Translations under genes and position numbers: made by a program | Origin: Torymus aiolomorphi | Taxonomy: Eukaryota; Arthropoda; Insecta; Hymenoptera; Torymidae | Length of the DNA: 64,000 nucleotides | Assembly (NCBI GenBank): GCA_036365515.1 | Contig: CM070873.1 | Location: 213,389,376 to 213,453,375, forward strand | Reading direction: 5' to 3' | The notes under the pieces: model-generated | The model's input: only the letters and a program-made list of their open reading frames with translations | The model's database searches: none | What the model was told of the DNA's origin: nothing | In this document: piece by piece, positions 11,325-24,874 of the stretch | Position numbering within the stretch: the first letter of the stretch is position 1 | How the letters are laid out: each line of letters starts with the position of its first letter

Positions 11325-14300
11325 AATGAGTGCTTAAATATTTTTTCAAAACAATCAACACATTCTTTAAAAAACTAATTTTTTAAATATATTCTATCCA
11401 CACCATTTGTCTATAGTCCTTTTATTTATTCTGATCTCATATATGGGCGTTTCACGTCAGCTCTCCAGGCGCGGCGCGCGAGCGCGAAATCATGCTGTTT
11501 TCAGCTTGTGTTTGAAGGGCTAAGATGTATCTAAAAAAAACAATCCCCAAGTGATTTCGATGTATTTTTTCCTTAGCTTTCCGATGGTGCTATTAGTTTC
11601 TCAAAATTTTTCAATTCTAACCTCAAAAAAACATAAAACGTGTTATATCTCAAAAACTATATTTTTAATATTTTTTTTGACCTGCTAGATCGAAAGAGGA
11701 GTAAATTTTACATGGATATAGCCTTTTTCTACATAGCGGTTTTTTGATTTTTTCGAGATATTATTCAAGAAATACTGAATTGAAAAATTTTGAGAAACTA
11801 ATAGCACCATCGAAAAGCTGAGGAAAAAATACATCGAAATCACTTGGGAATTATTTTTTTTAGATACATCTTAGCCCTTCAAACACAAGCTGAAAACAGC
11901 ATGATTTCGCGCTCGCGCGCCGCGCCTGGAGAGCCGACGTGAAACGCCTCATATTCAATAACCACTCTCTACAAATGGTAAGAATTTTTTTCATGACTGT
12001 ACAAATAACTTTTATTTATTCGAATCTCATCTATTCAATAAGCACTCTGCAAATGGTAATAATTTTTTTCATGACTGTACCAATAATAATATTGTTAATA
12101 TAAAACTTTCTACGAAAGTATAAAATAAGGCAAGTATAGACGTTTTTTCTGTATAATCTATAAAATAATAATATTTATGTTTTTTAAAAGAAATCAAATA
12201 AATACAGTGAACAAGTCTTTTACTTCTTTGAGTCATTGTATGCTGAACAATTATATGTAAGTAAGTACATTCAAATTGTTCATTGCAAATCAAACAAATG
12301 AAAGTTGTGAAATCAATTATCGATAGTCAAGTAATGCAAACAACTCTCGGAAACAACTGTATGACTATTCTCAGAAATGTACTAAAATTTGTTCATCCTT
12401 CTATACAAATTAAACACAAGAAAGTACTGAAATCAATTTATTGTAGTCAAGTACCCATAAGTTAACTTGACTGAATAATACAACTTTTCGTAACTACTTA
12501 AAAATATTCAGTCAGCGGGCATAAAGTACTACTTAACGCCTAACAGGCGTAATAGCTCCCATACTCCTATCAACCTTTATAGAACCTACGCACTTTACGC
12601 CCGTGTGGGCGAAAATTATTTTAATTATATAACTACTATGCCTTCTTTTTATTTCTAAAATTCATAAGAATTTTATCAGATATTTACGAAAAGTCAAAGC
12701 CTATATAAAAAATTACATAGTTACCACCACATCTCCATTTTTCATTGATCTTTCTCAATTTTGAAATTTCTATAATATTACGCATCTTGGGAGGACAATA
12801 GAAGTCTATAGAGCTGCTCTAGCAGGGGTGGTCCTCCAATCTCCCATACATACTTGGCGGGCCCGACGGTTTTCAGTTTACTGGTGGGCTTTGTAAATGT
12901 AGAATACTAAATTTTTACATAAATTCATTAACAATGTTTATACCTATAAGCCCATTATAAATAATTACATTGGCTCTAATTTTTAATTGATACCGTTTAA
13001 ATATAATATCCCTACATGTGCAGAATCTCATGATTTACTTTCATTACCGAAAATATTTTTCCTTGTGTCCGTCTTTTTTAAACGGGAATGGGATAAAAAA
13101 TGCATATAAATTTATTGTCTACTCAAAAGTGCTTTAGGTTTTATTAACCATTTTGTAAGCCACCTATTTTTCATTCTTTTCCCTCGTGTAAATATCATAT
13201 GAGATCTCATATGAGATATCATATGTGTGATGTCATCTGCAATTTTACATATTATGGGATCTCATATGAGATCTGATGCCCGATATTCTCTATGAGATCT
13301 GATGTCCGATATTCCCAAATGAGATCTGATGTCCAATATTCTCATATGAGATCTCATATGATATTTTCATGCGGGTTTGCACTTTCTATTCAAAAACAGA
13401 GTAATAAATTCAATACTGAGCCCTATTTAATATGTAGAAGCAACCCATTTATACATTTTATCTGATCTTTAAACATATGAATATTTATATGAAAATGACC
13501 ATGTCTAGACCTTAAACTGTAAACCGTCGGGCCCGCCAAGTATGTATGGGAGATTGGAGGACCACCCCTGCTAGAGCAGCTCTATAGACTTCTATTGTCC
13601 TCCCAAGATGCGTAATATTATAGAAATTTCAAAATTGAGAAAGATCAATGAAAAATGGAGATGTGGTGGTAACTATGTAATTTTTTTATATAGGCTTTGA
13701 CTTTTCTTAAATATCTGATAAAATTCTTATGAATTTTAGAAATAAAAAGAAGGCATAGTAGTCATATAATTAAAATAATTTTCGCCCACACGGGCGTAAA
13801 GTGCGTAGGTTCTATAAAGGTTGGTAGGAGTATGGGAGCTATTACGCCTGTTAGGCGTTAAGTAGTACTTTGTGCCCGCCGACTGAATATTTTTAAGTAG
13901 TTACGAAAAGTTGTATTATTCAGTCAAGTTAACTTATGGGTACTTGACTACAATAAATTGATTTCAGTACTTTCTTGTGTTTAATTTGTATAGAAGGATG
14001 AACAAATTTTAGTGCATTTCTGAGAATAGTCATACAGTTGTTTCCGAGAGTTGTTTGCATTACTTGACTATCGATAATTGATTTCACAACTTTCATTTGT
14101 TTGATTTGCAATGAACAATTTGAATGTACTTACTTACATATAATTTGTTCAGCATACAATGACTTAAAGAAGTAAAAGACTTTTTCACTGGTATTTATTT
14201 GATTTCTTTAAGAAAAACATAAATATTATTATTTTATAGATTATACAGAAAAAACGTCTATACTTGCCTTATTTTATACTTTCGTAGAAAGTTTTATATT

Positions 14301-14562
14301 AACAATATTATTATTGGTACAGTCATGAAAAAAATTATTACCATTTGCAGAGTGCTTATTGAATAGATGAGATTCGAATAAATAAAAGTTATTTGTACAG
14401 TCATGAAAAAAATTCTTACCATTTGTAGAGAGTGGTTATTGAATATATGAGATCAGAATAAATAAAAGGACTATAGACAAACGGTGTGGATAGAATATAT
14501 TTAAAAAATTAGTTTTTTAAAGAACGTGTTGATTGTTTTGAAAAAATATTTAAGCACTCATA
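11325..14562. mobile_element. Long-arm foldback element, copy 2
   Basis: Ends GAGTGCTTAAATATTTTTTC (11329) and its complement ending ~14559. The arms are about 1.3 kb each and highly similar. Both carry the same 60-codon reading (12283-12465 plus, 13929-14111 minus), which shows the ORFs are mirror-image repeat sequence. The GGGCCCGCCAAG marker, AGAGCAGCTCTA palindrome and GAGATCTCATATGAGATC cluster are near the centre. The left arm is interrupted by a 506-bp MITE. Confidence 0.8.
11445..11950. mobile_element. 506-bp TIR MITE nested in the foldback left arm
   Basis: TIRs GGGCGTTTCACGTC(A/G)GCTCTCC with ~200-bp complementary arms (GCGCGCGAGCGCGAAATC). The target duplication is ATAT at 11441-11444 and 11951-11954. 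The uninterrupted site is preserved in the opposite foldback arm at 14438-14455 (complement CTCATATATTCAATAACC), which confirms both borders. No coding capacity. Confidence 0.85.
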
Positions 14563-15757
14563 AACTTTTTGGAACAGAGGGAGAGAGAGAGGGGGAAGAG
14601 AGGGTGGAAGAGTTTAGTAAATAATGTTTTTTAAGTACAAACTATGTAGAATAGTAACCAAACTTATACTTGCCTATAAGTTTTTACTTTTGTAAAATAA
14701 TTTTTTAAAGAGATTTCACAACTTTTTAAGAGTAAAACTACATTGTAAATAATGTCTGTTAAGTATAAAACTACACTTTAATTGATTTCACAACTTTTTT
14801 GGGTTTGACTTTCAGTATCCGCGTGAAAGAAATTTATTTCGACTTTAGAACGCAAACATTTATTATTTATTCGTAGAATTCCTTTTCATAAAATAAATCG
14901 TAAATAATTTTTTCGGAAAATAATTCTTATGGTTTACGAAAAAATTCTTATCGTTTGTAAAAGTTTTTGTAAAGTGATTGTAAAGGTTTTGGAAAAGAAT
15001 TTCTCGTTGCTTGCAAAAGTTTGTAAAGGATTGTAGAAGTTTTGTAAAATAATTTATTAATGGATTTTTTAAAAGATATAGAAATGGACCATTTTTTTAG
15101 ATATTTTGTAGAGAAAATATAATAATGAATAATTTACAGATAGAAAATACTTTAAAAAATAGTTTTTAAAAGTGTTTATTATAATTGTTTCAAAAAACAT
15201 TTAAGCTTTCAGTCAAGTTTTTTGTAGAGAGTTGGACAGTTGTTGAGAGCAAGATTGTTTGGATAAAAACATTAAACTTTTATTAGCATTTCGACAGAGA
15301 ATTTAAAGTTGTTAAAAACGATAACAATAATATATTTTTTCTTTGTAGCTATCGCAAGGAATAAAAGAAAAAAGTACAAGTTCTCAGAATTACAATTCAA
15401 ATCTCTATATCACCTGATTCTCTTGCTTTTATAAAATTTGAAGTTCAAAGTTGGCTGAGAAGTTGAGTTCTCATGTCAACTGCCATTTCCATAGCAGCAG
15501 GCGGTACAAAGTTTTTAAAAAACTATTCTTTCGCATCTATTTCTCTGAAATTACCTAATCCTCTAGCCTTTACAAAATGCGAAGCTCAAAATTTGCCAAG
15601 TTAACTACCCTTACGTACGTAACAGAACCTGATACTAAGTTTTTTTACAAAACACTCTTATGCATCCATTTGCTTTGGTTTTTTTGACAAATTATTATTA
15701 CATTATTAAATTTGTGCTAAAATTTACCTTTAGCCTTTTATTGCACATTCTAAAGCT
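14563..15757. repeat. Repeat unit flanking foldback copy 2
   Basis: Paralogue of 2946-4375, in the same position relative to the foldback right arm, shorter because of internal deletions (for example, sequence matching ~3540-3730 is missing). No gene. Confidence 0.65.
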
Positions 15758-15845
15758 GGAACTCATTTCATTATTTTGATATCCACATATTTCTTTTTCA
15801 TAATATTTTATCAAAGACTTGCAAGGGTACTAGATCTAATAATCA

Positions 15846-17810
15846 CTAGAGTTCGACACGCGCCCTTCGCGCGCTGATTTTTTTTTTTAAGTTACAAAGG
15901 AAGCTGCATAATTAATGAACGGTTTCTTTTTTATTTACAAGAGAAATGTTATTATTCAATTCATTATTTAAGGTTGTATGGGCTATATGTAAAAAATAAT
16001 GTCAGATCAATAAAGTTTCGTCAGTAGATCAATAATATCATTATAAACGTCTCTGCCAAATTTGAATATGATTTGCGTGCTAGTTTCCGAGATATTGTAG
16101 TTTAAAATTAACGTGGGTTCTTATGGAGATTCTCTGAATATGGCTAGACTCGTCGTAGTTATTGAAAAAATTAAGTTGAAAAAATAGTGTTTAGTTCTTG
16201 TAAATTTGTGTATACGTAAAAGAAAACCTTTTTAATCGACTGCAATTGAAATGAATTGCTTTTTCGATACGAGGCCCACAGTTACCGACGATTGCAGGGA
16301 TCCGTTTTTCTTATTCAATTTTGAATTTTGACAAAAGATCTGTCTGACACGTTATAGATTTGATAGTCAACAACAACGTACCAGAGCGATATTTTCTTAA
16401 AATTCCAAATTGAATGAGAAAAACGGGTCCCTGCAATCGTCGGTAACGGCTGGCACTTACATCGCCTTAAAGTTATAGCATAAAAACTGTGTAATAAGGC
16501 GTAGTCATACTAAAAAGTGAAAGAAATGAGCAATACAATGTTCTAAAACCGATGTAAAGTTTTCTTCATAGTTCTAAAAAACATTTTACATATTTGTTTA
16601 CTCTTAGTACTGTAGAATATTAGTGTTTTCAACAAATTATATGACCAAAATATTTGTCTTAAATTTTTAAGTGAGACCGTACGGCCAATACAACTAATGC
16701 ACTTATTTTGAATTCATTTAAACATTATGATGTTTTTCATCAAGCTATGTTATAGTTTTATTGACTAAAAACTGTATGTATGAAGAAGTATTTGTTATTT
16801 TAATATATGATTTGTCTTTATCTTTTGAATTTAGTTCTAGTGATTCATTCCATTCCATAGTTTCCTGCTTTAACAAATTTAAAGGTTCATTCAATTCTAT
16901 AGTATCAGAATGTCACTACAATGATAAAGATTAATCAAGTTCAATTTCATTTAAATAAGCTTTTTTCATGTTGTGATTTTGTTCAATAAGTAAAATTGCC
17001 ACTAAGACAGATAAACAATAACATAATTATGAAAATATCTGTTTTCTGTGTTTAATAATGTTAAACATATAAAAAGGCGAGTTGAGAAAACCATGTTTTT
17101 AATTTTAACTAAATAAAAAGATCCTTACACTAATCCGACCATCATCACTAATAAAAAACCGCTCCCAATATACATTGGCACTTAGCTTCCTCAAACTAAT
17201 GTATTTATTCCTCTTTTTAAGTTTTTATATGACAATAATTAATTGTATTATACAAAAGTTTCTCTATCTATCAAATATTGTCTGAAAAACGCTATTCGAA
17301 AATATTTTTAAAAAATTTTCAACCTCAAATATCTTTGGTCGTGACAGTTCAATTTTTTTGCGCAATGAACAGTTTGGAGATATAAAAAATATATATCCTC
17401 TATACCAAATTTCAGGACGATTAATTGGTTTTTATTCTTGTCATCGTGTGTCAGTGAAAACGCGTTTTTTTTTTTTAAATAATTTTTTTCTCAAAAACAA
17501 ATGAAGATAATCTCTTGAAATTTATACCAAATATTATTTTCAATAAGCGTAATAAGTAAATAAAATTTTGAGTCGATAATCAAATATTTTTTGAAAAATT
17601 AATTTATGAATTATAAGAACATTTTCCATGACATACTAAAGATAATTTGAAAATTAAAAACAGAAAACGTAGGTAGTTTAAAGATTTTTTGGTTATAAAA
17701 AAAAGAAAATCGATAAAAAATTAAAACCGAGTATTTTTTCGGGACCAAGAGAATAAGCTTTGTCCGACGAAAATAGGTGAAATGGTTTTCGAGATATCGA
17801 GTGTTTACAT

Positions 17811-17851
<41 letters not shown>

Positions 17852-18396
17852 TTTCTCAAAATTGACAAATTTCAACATTATCGCCTTAAACAATCTTTTT
17901 GAACATTTTTTTCTCGAAAATTTTTGTCACCGACAAAATTTGTCAATTTTTGTTGCAAAGCTTCCTCTAAGGGGAATCAAAATAGATATTAATTTACATT
18001 TCTACTAAAAACAATAAAATAAAAGTTAATATAAATATAACTCTATTTATCTATGAAAGTCCCTCTAAAACCATTAAAAAAAAAACATTCTCTATATAAA
18101 AAATATATATGTACAAATATAACGTAGAAAATTAATTCAAAATTGACCAATATTACTTTTTTGATCAAGTAATAAATAAATATTTTTTTTAAAATAAAAA
18201 TTTTTCATCGATTTATCAATTGATTATCAATTTCTATCAATTAATATATATATCATATTTTCCCGCTCACAACACATGCGCTATCTCTATACCATTCCAC
18301 CATAACTCTAAGGGTGTCTCTATAACTTTACGCGTGCATATGCCCTCCCGTGTATAAGGTATACCTATATATAGTGCTCTCCTATAAGGTATACCT
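15846..18396 (-). mobile_element. Non-autonomous Helitron-like element, copy 2
   Basis: Same minus-strand terminus as copy 1 (hairpin, ten bases, CTAG at 15846-15849, then T) and matching body with small indels. It includes the hairpin at 16275-16447 and a (CA)n at 17813-17848, and has an extra ~270 bp after the CA tract (17850-18170). It runs up to the mariner element, which interrupts it or its neighbour at a TA. Confidence 0.6.
16275..16447. mobile_element. Hairpin element, second copy
   Basis: Same inverted repeat as 9168-9337 (GTTACCGACGATTGCAGG ... CCTGCAATCGTCGGTAAC), inherited with the enclosing Helitron-like copy. Confidence 0.65.
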
Positions 18397-18399
18397 ATA

Positions 18400-21300
18400 C
18401 AAGGTGTCCCATTTTAATCGCCCCAGGCAAATATCTTGAAAAGTATGAGAGATGGAAAAAAACTTTAAAAATAAAAGTTGTAGGGTGCAAAGGGGGTCAA
18501 CTAATGGTAACAACGACTTTGACCTTGAACTCTATTTTCAAGGTTATTTCAAGGTCAAAGTAATTTTTTTAAATGAGAATCCCTACTTTCGACCTCGGAA
18601 ATGGAAAGATCAGAAAATTTTACGTTCAGAAAGGTCTGATATGTTGGGGTTTCAAGGTCAACCAGCTAATTTAATGAGGTCGACCTGGGAATACCTCTAG
18701 GAAGGACAAAATTGACCTTGACGTTCAAGGTCATTTTAAGGTAAGTTGATTTTATAAAATGGAACCCCTTATTTTTGACCCTGGAAATGGAAAGAGCGGA
18801 AGAATTTACGTCCGAATATGACCTTGACCTCGACCTTGACTTTAACCGTGATCTGGAAGGTTAATTTAAGGTCAAGTCGATTTTTTAAAATCCCCTTATT
18901 TTTGACCTCGGAAATGGAAAGAGAAGAAAATTTTACGTTCAGATATGTACCGTCATATGGTGTCAAAGTTGGCCCTCTGGGGTCAATTAAGGGTCAAATC
19001 GTGCCTGAGGTCAATTGGGGTCAAATTAATTTTTTTAATCTGATGTGTTCTTACTTTTGTCAGCGTCACTCTGAAGGATTTTTGGGATTAATTTTCGGTA
19101 TGAAAAGGTACTTTTCTTCTTGTTCTTTCTTGGTTAGGTTGGCACCTTTGAAATGTACGGCTACGTCAAATAATATTTTTTAAGTACGAGTGACCGATTA
19201 CTTTAAGGTAGTTATGAGGCGATGATTTAATGGTTTTGTTATGAGTCAATTATAAATATTCGAATTCTTTAGTTTGGTCAATTTGGAAATATTTTCATTT
19301 TTTTTAAAGAGTAATAACAATACTGCACTCGAAAATAGGTAGAGTTAGTTATTTTTAGTGGTGTCACTGTGCACAGTACAAATAAAGAAAACCTTTTGAT
19401 TTCTTATTATTGAATAGCATACGGTAATGATTTCATGTGTTTATTAGAATAAATAACTTTTTCGCTCATTTCCGAAAATTGCCTTCTTAATTTCTTTTTA
19501 TACATACAATTGAAGTGGAAAACCAAATTTCTTTTGTGGTACCATATTCCTTTTTGAGATGGCTGATTACACGCCCCAGGAGATTGTGAATATGATAAAA
19601 GTTGTTGGTGAATGTCATGATAATTATAGGGCTGCAGAAAGACGCTATGCCGAGAAATATCCCAATGCCCGTCACCCAGATAGGAAAGCCATCAAAATAT
19701 TATTAACGCGAGCTGCACAAGGCTCCATCGTTCGTAAGAGGCGCAAAACTGGAACGAAACAGCACATTGCGCTGGGTGTGCGAGCTATTATTGCTGAAAA
19801 TCCCCACATTTCAACACGAGATTTGCAACGAATGCATGGTGTTCCCAAATCAACAGTAAATCGCCTGTTGAAAACATCTAAATTTCACCCCTACCACGTT
19901 CGCCTTACACAAACACTAGAGGATGGAGATTATGCACGGCGTTTAAATTTTTGTCAATGGGCAAATAATCAGATACGTAGGGACCGTTTCTTTTTTGATC
20001 GAGTGCTATTCTCAGATGAAGCAAAATTTGATGATATGGGTGGTGTCAATCTTCATAATGCCCACTATTACGCTGAACAAAATCCTCATTGGCAACGAGA
20101 TCATCGAATCCAGAGACGTTGGTCAATAAACGTGTGGGCAGGTATAATTGGAGATCATGTGCTGGGACCTATCTTTTACAATCAAAATTTGAATGGACAA
20201 TTGTATTTGGATATTTTGCAAAACCAGCTACCTCCTCTATTAGAAGATATCCCACTTATCTTACGGCGGGATATGTGGTTTCATCAAGATGGAGCTCCTG
20301 CACATCGCGTTCGATCAGTCAAGAATTTTCTCAATGATATGTATCGTAATCGTTGGATTGGCATCGGCAGCCAAGTACACGAGTGGCCGCCTAGATCCCC
20401 AGACCTCACACCTCTTGACTTTTTTTGTGGGGAGTAGTTAAAGGCAAAGTTTTTGCACATGCTCCAACAACCTTAGAGAACATGAGAGGAAGAATTATGG
20501 AAGCTTTCCAATCCATTTCAGTGGAAACATTGAGGAATGTTCAAGCAAGCTTCCGAAGAAGGATGCAAATGTGTTTCAGAGAGAACGGACACTTGATCGA
20601 GCATTTGCTGTCTTAGATCTTCAAATGACAGTCCGTTAATCAATCGGCCCTTTTCAGGGCCAATGATGTGCGAAATCCTTTCGGCAACCTCCACGCGGTG
20701 CACATTGGGTAATGCTAATGTCGAGGGTAGTCTTTCTAATTTTCGATTCATTTGAGGGAGAAAAAATACTTTTAGATTCCTAAGTAACTCATAAAAACAG
20801 TGAAATCCACTTCAAAAAAATTAATTTATTTATTATTACCCTTAATTGACCCCAGGGGGCCAACTTTGACACCATATGACGGTACATATCTGAACGTAAA
20901 ATTTTCTTCTCTTTCCATTTCCGAGGTCAAAAATAAGGGGATTTTAAAAAAATCGACTTGACCTTAAATTAACCTTCCAGATCACGGTTAAAGTCAAGGT
21001 CGAGGTCAAGGTCATATTCGGACGTAAATTCTTCCGCTCTTTCCATTTCCAGGGTCAAAAATAAGGGGTTCCATTTTATAAAATCAACTTACCTTAAAAT
21101 GACCTTGAACGTCAAGGTCAATTTTGTCCTTCCTAGAGGTATTCCCAGGTCGACCTCATTAAATTAGCTGGTTGACCTTGAAACCCCAACATATCAGACC
21201 TTTCTGAACGTAAAATTTTCTGATCTTTCCATTTCCGGGGTCGAAAGTAGGGGTCCTCATTCAAAAAAATCACTTTGACCTTGAAATAACCTTGAAAATA

Positions 21301-21433
21301 GAGTTCATGGTCAAATTCGTTGTTACCATTAGCTGACCCCCTTTGCACCCTACAACTTTTGTATTTAAAGTTTTTTTCCATCTCCCATACTTTTCAAGAT
21401 ATTTGCCTGGGGCGATTAAAATGGGACACCTTG
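18400..21433 (+). mobile_element. Mariner/Tc1-superfamily transposon with ~595-bp TIRs
   Basis: Terminal inverted repeats begin CAAGGTGTCCCATTTTAATC and span 18400-18994 and 20838-21433. The host TA is duplicated at 18398-18399 and 21434-21435, as expected for this superfamily. The TIRs carry many TTGACCTTGA / TCAAGGTCAA motifs. The centre holds one transposase reading frame (19559-20616). The TIRs are unusually long, and their near-identity suggests recent insertion or arm conversion. ORFs at 18452, 18769, 18818 and 21133 are TIR artefacts. Confidence 0.9.
19559..20616 (+). pseudogene. Mariner-type transposase (DUF4817-like N-terminus), one frameshift
   Basis: Cut-and-paste transposase. Residues 1-60 (YTPQEIVNMIKVVGECHDNY...RYAEKYP) are a DUF4817-like DNA-binding segment, and 75-105 a second helix-turn-helix (STRDLQRMHGVPKSTVNRLL). 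The DDE domain has D153 (LFSDEAKF), D244 (FHQDGAPAH) and the WPPRSPDLTPLDFF block with D287. The second-to-third aspartate spacing is 42 by hand count, wider than the mariner 34 and close to DD41D-type families. The frame breaks at a T-run (20420-20426): one T short of the expected reading FFLWG, giving an early TAG. The C-terminal ~60 residues follow in another frame to 20616. The frameshift is in a homopolymer and could be an assembly error. Confidence 0.85.
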
Positions 21434-21437
21434 TATA

Positions 21438-21720
21438 TAGCGCTCTCCTATATATAGGTATACCTTATACACGGCGAGCGCACACACGCGCGCTGCACGG
21501 TTGTAGAATGTAGAGACTCCCTAAGTCCCTAACTCCCTATAGGGCATTTGCGCATGCGCCAAAAAATTCGAGATTTCGAGATATTCGAGATATTCGAGAT
21601 ATTCGAGATATTCGAGATATTCGAGAAAAAATCAACATGGCGTTGCAACATGGCGTCGACCATGCCAAGGATGCATTTTTTATAGAGGGATACTATTGCA
21701 TCACAATCAGCTAGCAAATT
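21438..21720. repeat. GC-rich dispersed block A with ATTCGAGAT repeat
   Basis: Contains GCGCTCTCCTATATATAGGT, ACGGCGAGCGCACACACGCG, a 9-bp tandem repeat ATTCGAGAT (21567-21626) and AACATGGCGTCGACCATGCC. A second copy is at 24875-25105. Both follow the TATAGCGCTCTCC motif also seen at the ends of the Helitron-like copies. Confidence 0.7.
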
Positions 21721-21899
21721 AAAATGTTGGTTGCAGATTCAAAAAGTAGCCATTACAGTAATTTATATTATGGTTTCATGTACTGTATATTCACAGAACA
21801 AATGGCTCCTCTGAATCATTTGGTGCCCCTCACCATAAGCCAATCATTAATTACATTATTTTCAACACTTGGATTCGTTGAAGTTTTCACTAGAAACCA

Positions 21900-24240
21900 C
21901 TTGAATTAATAATCTATCAGACACATCTTGCAAAATTAAAAACCAAAGTTTATGAACTAAGAATCATTGGGAGAAAAAAGCTTTCTCCATATTCTTTTAT
22001 AGTAGAAAGTATAAAACAGCTTAATTTAATAACTCATGATTGCCGCACACATCTTGTAAAATTAAAAACAATAAGTTTATGAACTATAATTAATGATAAT
22101 AAAAGCTTTCTTAACATTCTTGTATACTTTTTCAAATAATTATCTGAATCTTGTGTAGAAAAATATTTACTGAGAAATCCTCTGAAACATTTTGACGTCT
22201 CCGTCCGTGAGAAAATTATAAAATTAGATTAACTGAGCACTTTTATTGGTTGAAATTTTCACAACAATAACACATCATTTTGGCTTTTTTCTGTATTTTA
22301 ATGTTCATTTGGCATAATCTTTTAATTGGTGTTTAAGTAAATATGTACAAGAGCACAGCATTAATATCGACTCAGTTTCTTGAAGTATAGACAAAAAATG
22401 CTTTTTTTTTTACCAAGGCTCTAACGTCTGACTAATATTTTAAATTCTGATTTTAAGTAGAAGTTCTAAATTTGTTATAAACATTTCATTTAACACATCA
22501 TACTGCTACTTTATTTCATTTATTATACAAAACATTTTATTATATCTGATCTGAAAACTTGCACTGACTTCACTATAATTATATAATATTTATGAACACT
22601 GATCACTTTTTAAGAATACAATAAAATATTTGTATCGGGCTGAGTTTATTCCATAAGTCTTCAATAAAATCCACCAGCTTGAGTATGATCTTCAACTAGA
22701 TGGATGATCTATGAAAATCGCAATTACCTTATTTTATTTTGAAGAATTAACTTCAAAACATATATAATACTTTTTTCGTACTTTTTGAGCAATACTGTCT
22801 AAAACATCTTGGTTGTTAGTTCCTAGCAGCTCTTGTCACATTTTGAGAATAGATTGAATCTTATAATACACATTGGAGAATGAAATCAGGATATTTCTAA
22901 GTTATTTTCTTGTACAGGACGCTTGTAGATTTCCATTTCTTCAGGCCGTTGTTTATAGTATATACAAAAATTACTATGAACTCCTCTGAAATATTTTGAT
23001 GTCTTCCACCGTAGGAAATTCCTCATACAATCTAAAAAAAATATAAAAAATCAACACAAAGTGTCAATGTTCATTCTTATAACCAACATTTTATATTTTA
23101 AAAATAGATATTTAGTTATTTAATACGTATCTGATTATTTTTATTGTTGATATACACAAGAAATCTTGTAGTTATCTGAATCTTGTGTAGAAAAATATTT
23201 ACTGAGAAATCCTCTGAAACATTTTGACGTCTCCCACCGTGAGAAAATTATAAAATTAGATTAACTGAGCACTTTTATTTGTTGAAATTTTCACAACAAT
23301 AACACATCATTTTTGCTTTTTTCTGTACTTTAAGGTTCATTTGGCATAATTTTTTAATTCGTGGTTAAGTAAATATGTACAAGAGCACAGCACTAATATC
23401 GACTCAGTTTCTTGATGTATAGACAAAAAATGCTTTTTCTTAACCAAGGCTCTAACGTCTCACATTATTTTAAATTCTGATTTTAAGTAGAGGTTTTAAA
23501 TTTGTTATAAACACTTCATTTAACACATCATACCGCTACTTTATTTCATTTATTATACAAAACATTTTATTATATCTGATCTGAAAACTTGCATTGACTT
23601 CACTATAATTATATTATAGATATGTCTTGAAAAATATTGTGTCGTAAATAATAATATATTTGCCCTATAGTAATATTGGTTTTGTTTTTCTATCTTGAGT
23701 AGTACGTGTCTCTTCTTGTATTAAAATAACTTTTTCTTGTTCATTAATAATAACTCCAAGGGTCATGAGGGCACTCGTTCATTTTTGTTAATTCAAAATT
23801 AGATTTTTCATACAGTACACAATTAGAACTCCTCAACATTATTGGCTATAATTATATATATCTTCAAAATGACTCGAAAAAATCTTCTGGTATAATATCT
23901 GTAAAAATAAAAAATCTCACAAAGTATCAAGTTTAAAAAAATGATTTTAGTCATTTAACATTTAGCTAGTAAGTACTTATCTAATGAATGTTATTTTCCC
24001 ATTGATTGATAGACGAATAGATCAATTTTTCTCATCACCAGTTGACAACTTGAGATCTTCAAATACATAACTAATTAACTAACTCACGATATGATAACAT
24101 TTGTAAAATGTATATCTATAAAATAATAGATAGATAAAAATTCTTCTTCTTAGATTGCTAAGAATAAGTTCTTAACCTAAACAATCTAGCAACTTCTTGA
24201 GATCTTTGAAATGTGTTATTAACTAACTCACGATATGATA
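21900..24240. repeat. Diverged duplicated intronic blocks
   Basis: 22010-22640 and 23160-23620 are related to each other and to 4560-5060 (shared: TATCTGAATCTTGTGTAGAA, GTAAATATGTACAAGAGCAC, ATAGACAAAAAATGC). 23025-23170 matches 6615-6760. The order of shared pieces parallels 4560-7500, so this looks like an old segmental duplication. No ORF worth calling. Confidence 0.55.
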
Positions 24241-24300
24241 ACATTTGTATATAAAAAAATACTGACATGTTGTATGTAAGGTTAGATCGATCAGATACGG

Positions 24301-24537
<237 letters not shown>

Positions 24538-24540
24538 TAT

Positions 24541-24874
24541 ACAAGCGTAAGATAGACGACAACCGGAAGTGTCGTAAGAGCTGCAAACCGGACGCCAGAA
24601 TAAGGAGAAGAAAAGTATAAAAGGAAATCGCACATAAAAAAATTCAGCTCTCTATATCTTCTGAACGAGATAATCTTTTTAAATAAAATGTTTTGATTTG
24701 AGCAGAGCAATGAAATGGCTTTCGATTAAGAGGGATATGTTATATAGTAAAAACTAACGCAATATACGTAAAAGCGCATTGAATTTTTCGTACACCCATT
24801 TTAATGTATATGTAGTACGGGTCGCTCCTTTAGGCTTCTTCTATACTTGTCTTCGGAGCGCTCCCGCGCTCCTT
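24541..24874. repeat. Dispersed element, copy inverted at 43555-43900
   Basis: Shares with the complement of 43555-43890 the blocks GAGATAATCTTTTTAAATAA, GGCTTTCGATTAAGAGGGAT and CTTCGGAGCGCTCCCGCGCT. It begins directly at the (TA)n tract and ends in a GGAGCGC-TCCC-GCGCTCC hairpin. Family unknown; non-coding. Confidence 0.65.

Noticed and set aside
12283..14111. Two near-identical 60-codon ORFs on opposite strands
   Set aside because: They are the mirror-image arms of the foldback element, not duplicated genes.
18452..21381. ORFs in both ends of the mariner element
   Set aside because: Mirror copies in the TIRs (for example 18452 plus and 21133 minus), so not proteins.
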